In this document: piece by piece, positions 33,621 through 40,902 of the stretch
Position numbering within the stretch: position 1 is the stretch's first letter
Layout of the letters: the number at the start of each line of letters is the position of its first letter
DNA from: a virus
IMG/VR virus record: IMGVR_UViG_3300021083_000035
Coordinates: 1 to 40,991 of that record
DNA length: 40,991 nucleotides
Strand: one strand, 5' to 3'
Translations under genes and position numbers: made by a program
The notes under the pieces: model-generated
Told to the model about the DNA's origin: nothing
What the model saw: the letters and a program-made list of their open reading frames with translations, nothing else
Database searches by the model: none

Positions 33621-33836
33621 TTAGAAACGATAACTTATTCTACCAAGTGTCAAGTCGTATAAACTCATTTCAATTTCAACTTCGTCATCCAGCAGAATTT
33701 GGATATTATTCTTTCGAATTTTACCACTGATAATAGCATTGATTAAATGCCCGTTTTCAAGTCTTACCTTGAATTTTGCTCCGGGTGCTGCGTCAGTGAC
33801 ACGACCTTTTAATACTATACATTCCTCTTTGGCCAA
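33621..33836 (-). CDS. infA: translation initiation factor IF-1
   Basis: 71 residues, the exact size of bacterial IF-1, and matching it along its whole length: (M)[67 protein letters not shown]. The start codon is TTG with GGAG 6 bases before it. IF-1 binds the 30S A site and supports initiation fidelity together with IF-2 and IF-3. A phage copy may bias the ribosome toward phage mRNAs. It follows two genes carrying seven CGGY sites. Confidence 0.92.
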   Translation of the reverse strand: MAKEECIVLKGRVTDAAPGAKFKVRLENGHLINAIISGKIRKNNIQILLDDEVEIEMSLYDLTLGRISYRF

Positions 33837-33869
33837 TCTATTCTCCTATTCTTTTTTTATATTTAATTC

Positions 33870-34625
33870 TTATCTACCATAACTGATATGCGTGTTTCTT
33901 AGCAACATCACATCATCACCACGAGTAATTAGTAGAAATTTATCTACCGGGGTGACCCCACAATTACCTAACATAGATTCCAACATCTTTACCTCATATG
34001 GAATTTGTGTAAGTTTGAAGGCAGACTCTGATAAGAAATTTCTACCAATCACTGTATCATAATCACCAAAATCAACAACCTCTGCTACTATTTTATTATG
34101 ACCTTGTATTAGTGTAACATAGTTATTTTGGGTTGTCAAGTCTGACACCATTGAAGTTCTGAAAAAGTTGATGACACTCTCTTTTATTGTATCCATTTTG
34201 AATTCTGCCTTGGTAACGTATTTTTTTGGTTCGAGGATGATAAATTTGTATATTTCTGGATCATTGATTTCAAATTCTCTATCATTTGAAAGATAGGTTC
34301 TTACTTTCCACTTTACCTTACCTGTAAGATTTTCAATATCTTTTATCAATGCTCTGAATTTGTTTGGAAAGGTGGCGTCTCTTCCCATTTCTATGAAGAC
34401 CAAATATCGACCGATCCTCATCTGTGTTTGGACTTACCTCAACATCAAGCGTGTCAATGAAACCGGCGCTGAATGAAAGTGTTCAAATCCTTAGCAGGGT
34501 CTTCTTCATTGAAATAGAAAGCTACTACGATGACATCGGGATCATTGCCGTGCCTTTGGTTTGAAATCATCAAGAGTAATGATTGGTTGAATGGTATTTT
34601 TCAAATCATTGTGCTGGAGGCTCAT
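33870..34625 (-). CDS. conserved phage protein read through three CGGY +1 sites, 250 aa
   Basis: Start at 34625 (MSLQHNDLKNTIQPI), overlapping the TAA of the gene before. Three breaks are each repaired by skipping a C: GCA CGGC (C at 34550; K-A-G-N-D), CGC CGGT (34465; Q-R-G-F-I) and GAT CGGT (34413; E-D-G-R-Y). The joined product is 250 residues, length exactly consistent. It continues LVFIEMGRDATFPNKF and ends VTPVDKFLLITRGDDVMLL. I recall similar ends in T4-like aquatic phages; probably structural, unproven. A chance promoter-like match sits inside near 34110. Confidence 0.8.
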
Positions 34626-35234
34626 TATTGTTGCTCCTGGTCGTCAACTGGCGCTGGTGGTTGATCACCAGTGTCATCACTGTAGTCATTGTCGAAATCA
34701 CCGGCCACCGTTATCATAGTCTTGAGAATCATCAGCAGGTTGACCTTCATCTTGATAAGCATCTACAATATCCGAATTCGCCTGTTCGAGATCTTTCTGA
34801 ATCATTGTCTCAATATCTTCAAGCCCCTGGGTAATATACTTGATTGGTAAATCTATAGTCACGAGCCAAATAGGATGATCTATGATTTTAGCTTTCTTCG
34901 AAGTAGGATCTTTCCAATCTTGTGGTCCTTCGACCTTGATTGGTTTCTTGAAGATACTTTTCTTGAATGTTACAGTAGCGCCAATTTTGGTCAGTCTCAA
35001 GCCGGCCGATTCGGATCGGGCATTAGTTTTCGTGGAAACATCAAAGTCACAGTATAGAAATATCTACCTATATGTGGACCGGTCAACTACTTCACCGAGT
35101 ACCCAATTCTTATATGAGAATATCTCTGTGTTGTCCAGTGTTCTTTCAAATTCTAATAAAGTATCCAATACTGAATTACCTTTGGAGATATTTATGAGAG
35201 TTGATTTGATTTTGTCTAACTCAATTTGATTCAT
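34625..35234 (-). CDS. conserved phage protein read through four CGGY +1 sites, 201 aa
   Basis: Start at 35234 (MNQIELDKIKSTLI). Four skips: GAC CGGT (C at 35081; V-D-G-P-H), AAT CGGC CGGC (35008 and 35004; D-P-N-G-G-L-R-L) and GGC CGGT (34703; N-G-G-G-D-F). The result is 201 residues ending in an acidic, disordered tail (DDTGDQPPAPVDDQEQQ). The repaired core YKNWVLGEVVDGPHIGRYF ... LMPDPNGGLRL is, from memory, conserved in aquatic T4-like phages. Four shifts in 201 codons with no other defect argue against a decayed gene. Confidence 0.8.
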
Positions 35235-35244
35235 ATTTCACCTT

Positions 35245-35273
35245 TTGATTTGTGATATTCACTATAGTATATT
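35245..35273 (+). promoter_or_regulatory. promoter of phoH, plus strand
   Basis: TTGATT, 17-base spacer, TATATT, in the divergent intergenic region. Confidence 0.55.
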
Positions 35274-35277
35274 TATC
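35268..35277 (-). promoter_or_regulatory. late promoter, GATAAATATA, minus strand
   Basis: Overlaps the -10 of the phoH promoter on the other strand, so early rightward and late leftward transcription may exclude each other. Confidence 0.55.
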
Positions 35278-35326
35278 AATATTGTATGGTTCACAAAGAA
35301 TTTCGCTAAGAATGGTAAATACTTGT

Positions 35327-36188
35327 ATGACAAATGAAATTATTGATTCATTCTTTGCTCATCCTGTGTCGGACCCTCGAGTTCGAAAGACTAAAACATC
35401 CTCAGAAAATACCGCCACCGGTCTTCTTATTCCAAAATCAACCCAAAGGAGTATAACCTTGAAACCACGCAAAAATTCCCGCGTAGCCGCAGCCTTACCT
35501 CACGAAACTCATAGCACGAGTGTTCTTAAATTTGATAGAGCACCAGTAAATCGTGTAAACCTTATACCGCGTAATACAGCACAGGAGACATATATAAGTC
35601 AGTTATTGAATGATAATATGAGAATAGTATTTGCTGTAGGCCCAGCAGGAACTCGGTAAGACATATTTAAGCGTATTGCGAGCAATCAAAGCATTGCGTG
35701 AAAATGAAGTAGAAAAGATTATCATTGTCCGACCTGCAGTTCGGTGCTGAAGGTGAGAATCACGGTTTCTTACCGGGGACATTGAATGAGAAATTGGATC
35801 CCTGGGTTCAACCATTAATGGATATTTTCGAAGAATATTATAGCAAGGCAGCACTTTCAAAGATGATGGATGACCGGTGTGATTGAATTGGCATCATTGA
35901 TGTATATGCGCCGGTAGATCTTTCAAAAACGCTATTATTATTCTCGACGAATCTCAGAACGCATTACCGTCGGGTATGAAATTATTGCTGACAAGATTAG
36001 GTGAGAATACCAGAGCGTTCATTACTGGTGACTTGGATCAAACCGATCATAAGAAAGAGAACGGGCTTGCTGATTTTGTAAAACGATTGAAAGCAAAGAA
36101 GAGTTCAATGATCGCCATTTCTGAATTCTTAAACTGTCACATCGAAAGAGATCCCATTGTGGCTGAGGTATTGAGGATTTATGAATAG
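35327..36188 (+). CDS. phoH: PhoH-family ATPase read through four CGGT +1 sites
   Basis: Start at 35327 (MTNEIIDSFFAHPV) or 35312. Skips at 35654 (GGA ACT CGGT AAG: P-loop GPAGTGKT), 35742 (V-R-P-A-V-G-A-E-G-E), 35875 (M-M-D-D-G-V-I-E) and 35912 (Y-M-R-G-R-S-F) restore one 285-residue PhoH protein with Walker B IILDESQNA and the ITGDLDQTD motif, all classical. Without the skips the ATPase is cut in its P-loop. PhoH is an ATPase, often RNA-related, common in marine phages. Terminator at 36196-36227. Confidence 0.88.
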
Positions 36189-36195
36189 ATAAGAG

Positions 36196-36227
36196 ATAAG
36201 TGGGATATTTCTATCCCACTTATTTTT
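36196..36227 (+). terminator. Rho-independent terminator after phoH
   Basis: 12-bp perfect stem (ATAAGTGGGATA / TATCCCACTTAT), TTTC loop, then TTTT. Also able to act on the convergent minus genes. Confidence 0.85.
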
Positions 36228-36472
36228 CAATAAATTGATTCTTCATAGTTCAGCAATTCTTCAATCAACAGCGGAACCACTACTGCATTCCACTTGCGAC
36301 CACCATAAGTTGAATGGCACGATAAATTCTTTATTTGTGACACCAGCCTTGATACTACAATTTCTGGAAACGGTTTACTCCATCCTATTGGGAGTTCATA
36401 AGTATATTCGACATTGGGTATTGAGTATTTCAATCGAATGAAGGTCTCATCTTCCGGCGTTATCATTTTCAT
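36227..36472 (-). CDS. RLKY-family protein, 81 aa
   Basis: MKMITPEDETFIRLKYSI, then GWSKPFPEIVVSRL, ending VPLLIEELLNYEESIY. Overlaps the upstream copy by 26 bases; the start lies in its LWNYEND codons. Lacks the AY-rich middle of the long members. Confidence 0.75.
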   Translation of the reverse strand: MKMITPEDETFIRLKYSIPNVEYTYELPIGWSKPFPEIVVSRLVSQIKNLSCHSTYGGRKWNAVVVPLLIEELLNYEESIY

Positions 36473-36668
36473 AGTTCCATAATTCTTCAATCAACCATTT
36501 CTGATATAGATTACTATCCCACCGTCCGTAATCACTAATTCTACCCCACCAACGGTCAACAACAATAGGCGGATATGAATCGCCCCAATCGATCGAAATT
36601 CCACTTGGGCGGAATTCGTAGATTGGATATTTCAATCTTATGAACACTTCATCTTCCGGCGTCATCAT
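36447..36668 (-). CDS. RLKY-family protein, 73 aa
   Basis: MMTPEDEVFIRLKYPI ... YPPIVVDRWWGR ... WLIEELWNYENDNAGR. ATGA-type overlap upstream. Has one CGGT arginine triplet (36522). Confidence 0.75.
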   Translation of the reverse strand: MMTPEDEVFIRLKYPIYEFRPSGISIDWGDSYPPIVVDRWWGRISDYGRWDSNLYQKWLIEELWNYENDNAGR

Positions 36669-36883
36669 TGTCTATCACCGCCAAATTCATAATCCCAAAT
36701 TGCTTCGATTAAGAATCGTTTCTGATTTTTGAAATATTCAACATACCCCATTGTGATATCTTGATGTAAGTTAGCAAACCATTTTTCAACAACTTCGGGT
36801 GGGTAATTTTCTTCAAGGTACCAAGTTTCTGTATCAAGTGGATATTTTAATCTTATGAACACTTCATCTTCCGGAGTCATCAC
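36665..36883 (-). CDS. RLKY-family protein, 72 aa
   Basis: MMTPEDEVFIRLKYPL ... NYPPEVVEKWFANL ... FLIEAIWDYEFGGDRQ. First of three tandem short copies; overlaps the HAD gene stop. Confidence 0.75.
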   Translation of the reverse strand: MMTPEDEVFIRLKYPLDTETWYLEENYPPEVVEKWFANLHQDITMGYVEYFKNQKRFLIEAIWDYEFGGDRQ

Positions 36884-37500
36884 TCTTCCAACCCATAATC
36901 CTCACAAATCAATTGATAGATTTCACTCCATGGTCGGCTACCACATATTCGAGTAAATGGTAAATCGAGCTGCCAAGCATTTGTCGGATGATCTATAAGA
37001 AGAGTCTGAAGACCTAATTTATGTCCTGCCATTGCTTGCGCAGTGTTATCTTCGATCCAAAATAATCCAGAATTCTCCCAATTTTCAAGACAGGGTGATT
37101 TATCGGCGCCAATCGAAAGACAATGAACTTCATTAAAGACATTTCCGAAATATTTTTCCAAATTTTCAATTCTGTATCCTTTTGAGACCGGATCATCACT
37201 CAATGAAGTTATTGCTATGAATCGAAATCCGTGTTTAACATTCAGTTTTGAAATTATCTCTACAGAATCCAACAATGGTTGTAGATCACGTATCTTTTCA
37301 CTGTTGTTGAATTCTGAAACCAATTTCATCATCTCTGGATGTTCAACGAGATATCTTTTCGACATTGAATATTCGTGGTCGGTGTTATCTTCCTGTGTAT
37401 GACCTTTCTCAGCCATAAAGGCAGCAAACGCATCTAACCACCATAGGATGACACCATCGCAGTCGGTTAGAATTATTCTTGGTTTGTAGATCTTCACCAT
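36880..37500 (-). CDS. HAD-superfamily phosphatase (5'-nucleotidase-like)
   Basis: Start at 37500 (MVKIYKPRIILTDCDGVILWW), 206 residues. DCDGV is the nucleophile motif, IAITSLSDDP motif II, FWIEDNTAQAM motif IV, as in NT5C-type deoxynucleotidases. May trim host or phage nucleotides. Starts one base after the upstream TAG. Confidence 0.8.
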   Translation of the reverse strand: MVKIYKPRIILTDCDGVILWWLDAFAAFMAEKGHTQEDNTDHEYSMSKRYLVEHPEMMKLVSEFNNSEKIRDLQPLLDSVEIISKLNVKHGFRFIAITSLSDDPVSKGYRIENLEKYFGNVFNEVHCLSIGADKSPCLENWENSGLFWIEDNTAQAMAGHKLGLQTLLIDHPTNAWQLDLPFTRICGSRPWSEIYQLICEDYGLEE

Positions 37501-37501
37501 T

Positions 37502-37870
37502 CTATACAGTCTCGGTGGCTTGTTCTGCAACTTGAATTTCACCATCAACAACTTCAATTGCTGGTGTATTGTCAGTCACCGGAACTACTATGTCAGTTTC
37601 TGGTTTATAAGCCTTCCTTAGTTCTTCCATCTGCTTTGGATAGGTCTTTGTCAAATATTGGATATATTCATCAAACTTGATACCTTTGACTGATCCAATG
37701 ATTACTCTCTCATCCAAATAATCAATCACAACGGTAGCAGTAGTCAATTGATTGTTCTTTACGCGATTAAGAAATTCCACTCTCTCGTGAGATTCCCATA
37801 CACCTGGTTGATGCTTACTCGTCTTACGATAGTGAGTAGTGACAATGAATACTTTTTCTTTGTTTGACAT
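37502..37870 (-). CDS. hypothetical protein, 122 aa
   Basis: Not recognised. MSNKEKVFIVTTHYRKTSKH..., mixed alpha/beta for 80 residues, then an acidic valine/threonine-rich disordered tail. Confidence 0.7.
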   Translation of the reverse strand: MSNKEKVFIVTTHYRKTSKHQPGVWESHERVEFLNRVKNNQLTTATVVIDYLDERVIIGSVKGIKFDEYIQYLTKTYPKQMEELRKAYKPETDIVVPVTDNTPAIEVVDGEIQVAEQATETV

Positions 37871-37894
37871 TTCTATTCCTTTTCTGACACTGAT

Positions 37895-38308
37895 TTAACT
37901 ACTTTCTTTTGATTCAAACTTACAGAGTTCATCCATAAATACTTGAGCATAGAATTTCAAATTCTCAACATCAAATTCACAACGATGCATAGCAGCAGTT
38001 AAGTCACCGCAGCAGGCCCAGTATGCTGCCGAATCACCGACATTCATATCCGTTTTAATCCAAGCCTCATCCCTTTCGTCGACTGTTACCTCACCATTGA
38101 AGTATTTTCGATATACTTCAATGCTCTTCAATATAGTTTCGATATCATTATTGCGAAGTGGATGAATTGATAATTCTGAGGCACACCGCCAAACCCAATT
38201 CTTTCGAACCTCGAGCGGGTATTCTTTCATATAATGCCATTCGAGATATTCCTTTGGATCTATTTTTGGATATTTCAATCGAACGAATATTTCTATATCA
38301 TTGGTCAT
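37895..38308 (-). CDS. RLKY-family protein, long form, 137 aa
   Basis: Start at 38308 (AGGAG 9 bases upstream). MTNDIEIFVRLKYPKID, KNWVWRCASELS, SAAYWACCGDL and FMDELCKFESKESS. The WRCA arginine is a CGGT triplet (38186). Confidence 0.75.
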   Translation of the reverse strand: MTNDIEIFVRLKYPKIDPKEYLEWHYMKEYPLEVRKNWVWRCASELSIHPLRNNDIETILKSIEVYRKYFNGEVTVDERDEAWIKTDMNVGDSAAYWACCGDLTAAMHRCEFDVENLKFYAQVFMDELCKFESKESS

Positions 38309-38726
38309 TGATACTCTCCTTCGTGCTTTCATATTCGCACAGTGCTTCAATCAACAGATGTTCGGCTATGTCTTTACGGAATGATTCCAGTCGCAATATA
38401 TTACCAATCGAGGCAACGAAATTATTGTCACTCGCCCAACAGTAGGCAGCATCTACCAATCTGAATTCATTGCCTTTACATTGAATCTCAAACGTCCGGC
38501 GCCAAGTCCTAGTCATTTCGGTACTATTATTGGCGCCTGCTTTATATTGCAATGATGTTTCTATAGACTGGTTATACTCCAACGGATAAGCTGAGGTATT
38601 AACAGAAGCAATATATTTCAATATCCAGTTATCAAGAACTTCAGTTGGGTACCGAGAAAGTGTATCATTGATACGCTCTATATCAATCTGATATTTCAAC
38701 CGAACAAAGGTTTCCAATTCTGACAT
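38298..38726 (-). CDS. RLKY-family protein, long form, 142 aa
   Basis: MSELETFVRLKYQIDI, DNWILKYIASVN, DAAYCWASDNN and LLIEALCEYESTKES. Arginines at 38652 and 38700 are CGGT triplets, 38496 is CGGA. Its ATG overlaps the clamp loader stop (TGATG). Confidence 0.75.
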   Translation of the reverse strand: MSELETFVRLKYQIDIERINDTLSRYPTEVLDNWILKYIASVNTSAYPLEYNQSIETSLQYKAGANNSTEMTRTWRRTFEIQCKGNEFRLVDAAYCWASDNNFVASIGNILRLESFRKDIAEHLLIEALCEYESTKESINDQ

Positions 38727-39656
38727 CACAAAATACCCTTGGCAATCATAGACAATTCGGTAAGCGTGGCTGAAAGATTTATTTCTGGATCTGCTATCAA
38801 AGAATGCTTTGCTAATCCATCACGGATTACTAACAAGCATTTATCTTCCTGATCTTCTGTCGCAGACCAAAATGATAGATTTTCATACATAAATCGGAAT
38901 ACATCTTCATATTCATCTATTGTGATTTGACTACATATCAATTCTCTTGCTGCCTTGTATTTCCCAATCTTGAACAATTCAACCATCTTGAATTTATAAT
39001 CATCGGAATTTTCGGAAGAGTTTAATGGATTGAGTTTTCCATTGTAAGAGTTCATTTGTAAAGAATTGATACATTTTCTTAAATCTGGATAACTCTTATC
39101 GACATAGGAATCTATGACATCCATATCAAATGTGATACTCTCGGCTATTAAAATATTTGCTACCTTCAATGTATATTCTTCTTTGTCAAGTTTATCAATG
39201 TGAAGACTTTGGCATCTTGAATGTAATGCTGGAATGATTTTATTGACATAGTTGCAAGTAAGCAGGAACCTTACTGTAGTAGAATACTTTTCAATCACAC
39301 CCCTCAATGTTCCTTGCGCGGCCGGTGATAAGCCGTCACTTTCGTCGAGCAATACATACTTGAATTCACCGTATGGCATTGTTTCACAGAATCTGCTTAT
39401 CGTATCACGAATGAAATCGACACCATTATCCTTGGATGCATTTATTTCTTTGATATCAAAGTCGTTGACATTTAATTCTTTCAGCAATAATTTTACAAGC
39501 GAAGTCTTGCCGGACGCCTGCGGAACCGGACATCAGAATATTTGGCAGAACACCACCAGTTAGCCAATTCTCAATCTGATTTTTCTGTGTCACATCTTTG
39601 AACACATAATCCGAAAGAGAATTTGGTCTATATACATCAACCCATAGATTTTTCAT
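38726..39656 (-). CDS. clamp loader ATPase (T4 gp44-like), read through a CGGC +1 site
   Basis: Start at 39656 (MKNLWVDVYRPNSLSDYVF; AAGGG upstream). The P-loop meets GGC GTC CGGC AAG; skipping the C at 39512 gives SGSAGVGKTSLVKLLL and a 309-residue AAA+ protein near the 319 of T4 gp44. LLDESDGLSPAAQ is Walker B, LTCNYVNKI sensor 1, HSRCQ the SRC arginine finger. It loads the sliding clamp at primer ends. Without the skip only the first 65 residues are made. Confidence 0.88.
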
Positions 39657-39683
39657 TAGCAACCCTTTTTATTTGTATGTTAA

Positions 39684-39712
39684 ATTATAGCATACTATTT
39701 AGTGTAAATCAA
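39684..39712 (-). promoter_or_regulatory. early promoter of the clamp loader gene
   Basis: TTGATT, 17-base spacer ending ATGC, TATAAT. Confidence 0.75.
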
Positions 39713-39729
39713 TCGCGGTTGCTTGTGGA

Positions 39730-40080
39730 TTATCGAGTAAGACGATCGGCGCCAGTCCAGGTAGAGAAAGTTTCGACATTTGATGGCTTTGTATCCGAAA
39801 CGCACATTACTGCCTTTGGATATTCAACGCCCCATACTTTGATTTCATTAAGGCCATCTTTAACTACCATTGCTCGAGTCCAGCGTGAGTGTTCGACCAA
39901 AATCCATTGACCGACCATAATGTCTTTGATATCAGACCCAATCGAATAGACTTGCGCCCAACGTGGCCTAATACCTTCACTTTTACCATTGTCATCTGGA
40001 ATAATAATTCCATTGATAGTTCTCATACCGCCTTCGATGTTTGATACAAGAACTTTACCTTTGAGTGCTTTGATTTTCAT
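39730..40080 (-). CDS. groES: GroES-like co-chaperonin
   Basis: 116 residues. MKIKALKGKVLVSNIEGG, then a mobile-loop-like GMRTINGIIIPDD, PRWAQVYSIG, MVGQWILVEHSRWTRAM. This is the GroES barrel with a phage-type loop, comparable in role to T4 gp31, which works with host GroEL to fold the capsid protein. Confidence 0.8.
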   Translation of the reverse strand: MKIKALKGKVLVSNIEGGMRTINGIIIPDDNGKSEGIRPRWAQVYSIGSDIKDIMVGQWILVEHSRWTRAMVVKDGLNEIKVWGVEYPKAVMCVSDTKPSNVETFSTWTGADRLTR

Positions 40081-40081
40081 T

Positions 40082-40436
40082 TTATTCTTCTTTCTGAATA
40101 GTGATATCTCTGTTATCGGCTTCGACTTCTTTTACTGTTGGCGCTGAAGTTGGCTTTGCTGCTTTCTTCTCAGGCGCACCTTTGATCTTATTATCTACTA
40201 CCACATTATCGGGTTGTGGACCTTTCAGACTCGTCTGAGTGACTGCAGTTCTAATTCTATGGCGTTCTTTGGCAACCTGATCGGCAGGTTTGGCAATCTT
40301 ACCATCTTTGGTCAATAGATCGCCGGCGCGCATTTGTATTCATATTGCCAACTGCCGGTACATCTCCATTTTCTCTTCTCATTGAAGCCATATCAATGAC
40401 TCTACCTCTATATGATACGTGATTACTCTTTCTCAT
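40082..40436 (-). CDS. conserved small phage protein read through a CGGC +1 site, 117 aa
   Basis: The ATG at 40436 follows AGGAG and reads MRKSNHVSYRGRVIDMASMR ... NTNA. At CGC CGGC GAT, skipping the C at 40325 gives A-R-G-D-L-L and joins the lysine/alanine-rich remainder. An 83-residue version from the ATG at 40333 needs no skip, but would leave the upstream 36 good codons unused. Disordered, basic; possibly a head core or DNA-packing protein. Confidence 0.7.
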
Positions 40437-40902
40437 TCTCATTCTCCTTTAGTTGTTCATACTCGCATAGTTCCTCTATTAACCACTCGATATATAAGTC
40501 CCATTTTTCTTCTCGTTCGGTGTCGATGGCGGCGGCGTAGTAGGCGGAGGCGGCGGCCAGATCAACGCCGGCGGCGTGGTAGCCGGCGTAGTAGGCGGCG
40601 GCGGAGGCGTAGTAGGCGGCGAAGGCGGCGTGGTAGGCGGCGTCGGCGCACGGAACCTCACGCCACGCCTTGCTCAGTTCCTTTATTGTAGCTGCGCCAT
40701 CACGATATAGCTTCGCTATCCTGATACATTCCTCTGCTTCGGGGTATCCTTTGGTGAGATGTTCTACATCACTGGCACATCTCCATGCCCATTTCTTTTT
40801 GACACTGGCCGGGTAGGTAGCCTCGCATCTCTTCCAAGTACTGGTGTCAGATGTTAAAATTTCGTATTTCAGTAGTACGAAGACTTCGTTTTCATCGTCC
40901 AT
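40423..40902 (-). CDS. RLKY-family protein with Ala/Tyr expansion, 159 aa
   Basis: I start at 40902 (MDDENEVFVLLKYEI; AGGAG upstream). KKKWAWRCASDVEHL, EECIRIAKLYRDG, then about 40 residues made nearly only of A and Y (AAYHAAFAAYYASAAAYYAG) and the ending LYIEWLIEELCEYEQ. The Ala/Tyr part uses GCC and TAC almost exclusively, at far higher GC than the rest. Confidence 0.8.
   Translation of the reverse strand: MDDENEVFVLLKYEILTSDTSTWKRCEATYPASVKKKWAWRCASDVEHLTKGYPEAEECIRIAKLYRDGAATIKELSKAWREVPCADAAYHAAFAAYYASAAAYYAGYHAAGVDLAAASAYYAAAIDTEREEKWDLYIEWLIEELCEYEQLKENENEKE
40520..40655. repeat. GC-rich trinucleotide-type repeat inside the RLKY gene
   Basis: Repeated GCC GCC TAC units on the minus strand (ggcggcgtagta on plus) code for the Ala/Tyr stretch. 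Such repeats can change length by slippage in whole codons. Confidence 0.7.

Noticed and set aside
34105-34140. Promoter-like TTGACA-17-TACACT on the minus strand
   Set aside because: It lies inside the coding sequence of the 250-aa gene and lacks the TGC element; likely chance, although an internal promoter for infA cannot be excluded.
34413-36188. The frame-broken genes as ordinary pseudogenes
   Set aside because: Only one type of lesion is present, always the same base at the same codon type, and key motifs are intact.
10152-40436. CGGY breaks as sequencing errors caused by modified guanine
   Set aside because: Attractive because deazaguanine genes are present, but errors would not choose the coding strand and the glycine codon phase in all cases. 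Kept as the main alternative to test with reads.
40419-40691. Plus-strand arginine-rich open frame
   Set aside because: It is the reverse shadow of the GCC/TAC repeat in the RLKY gene.
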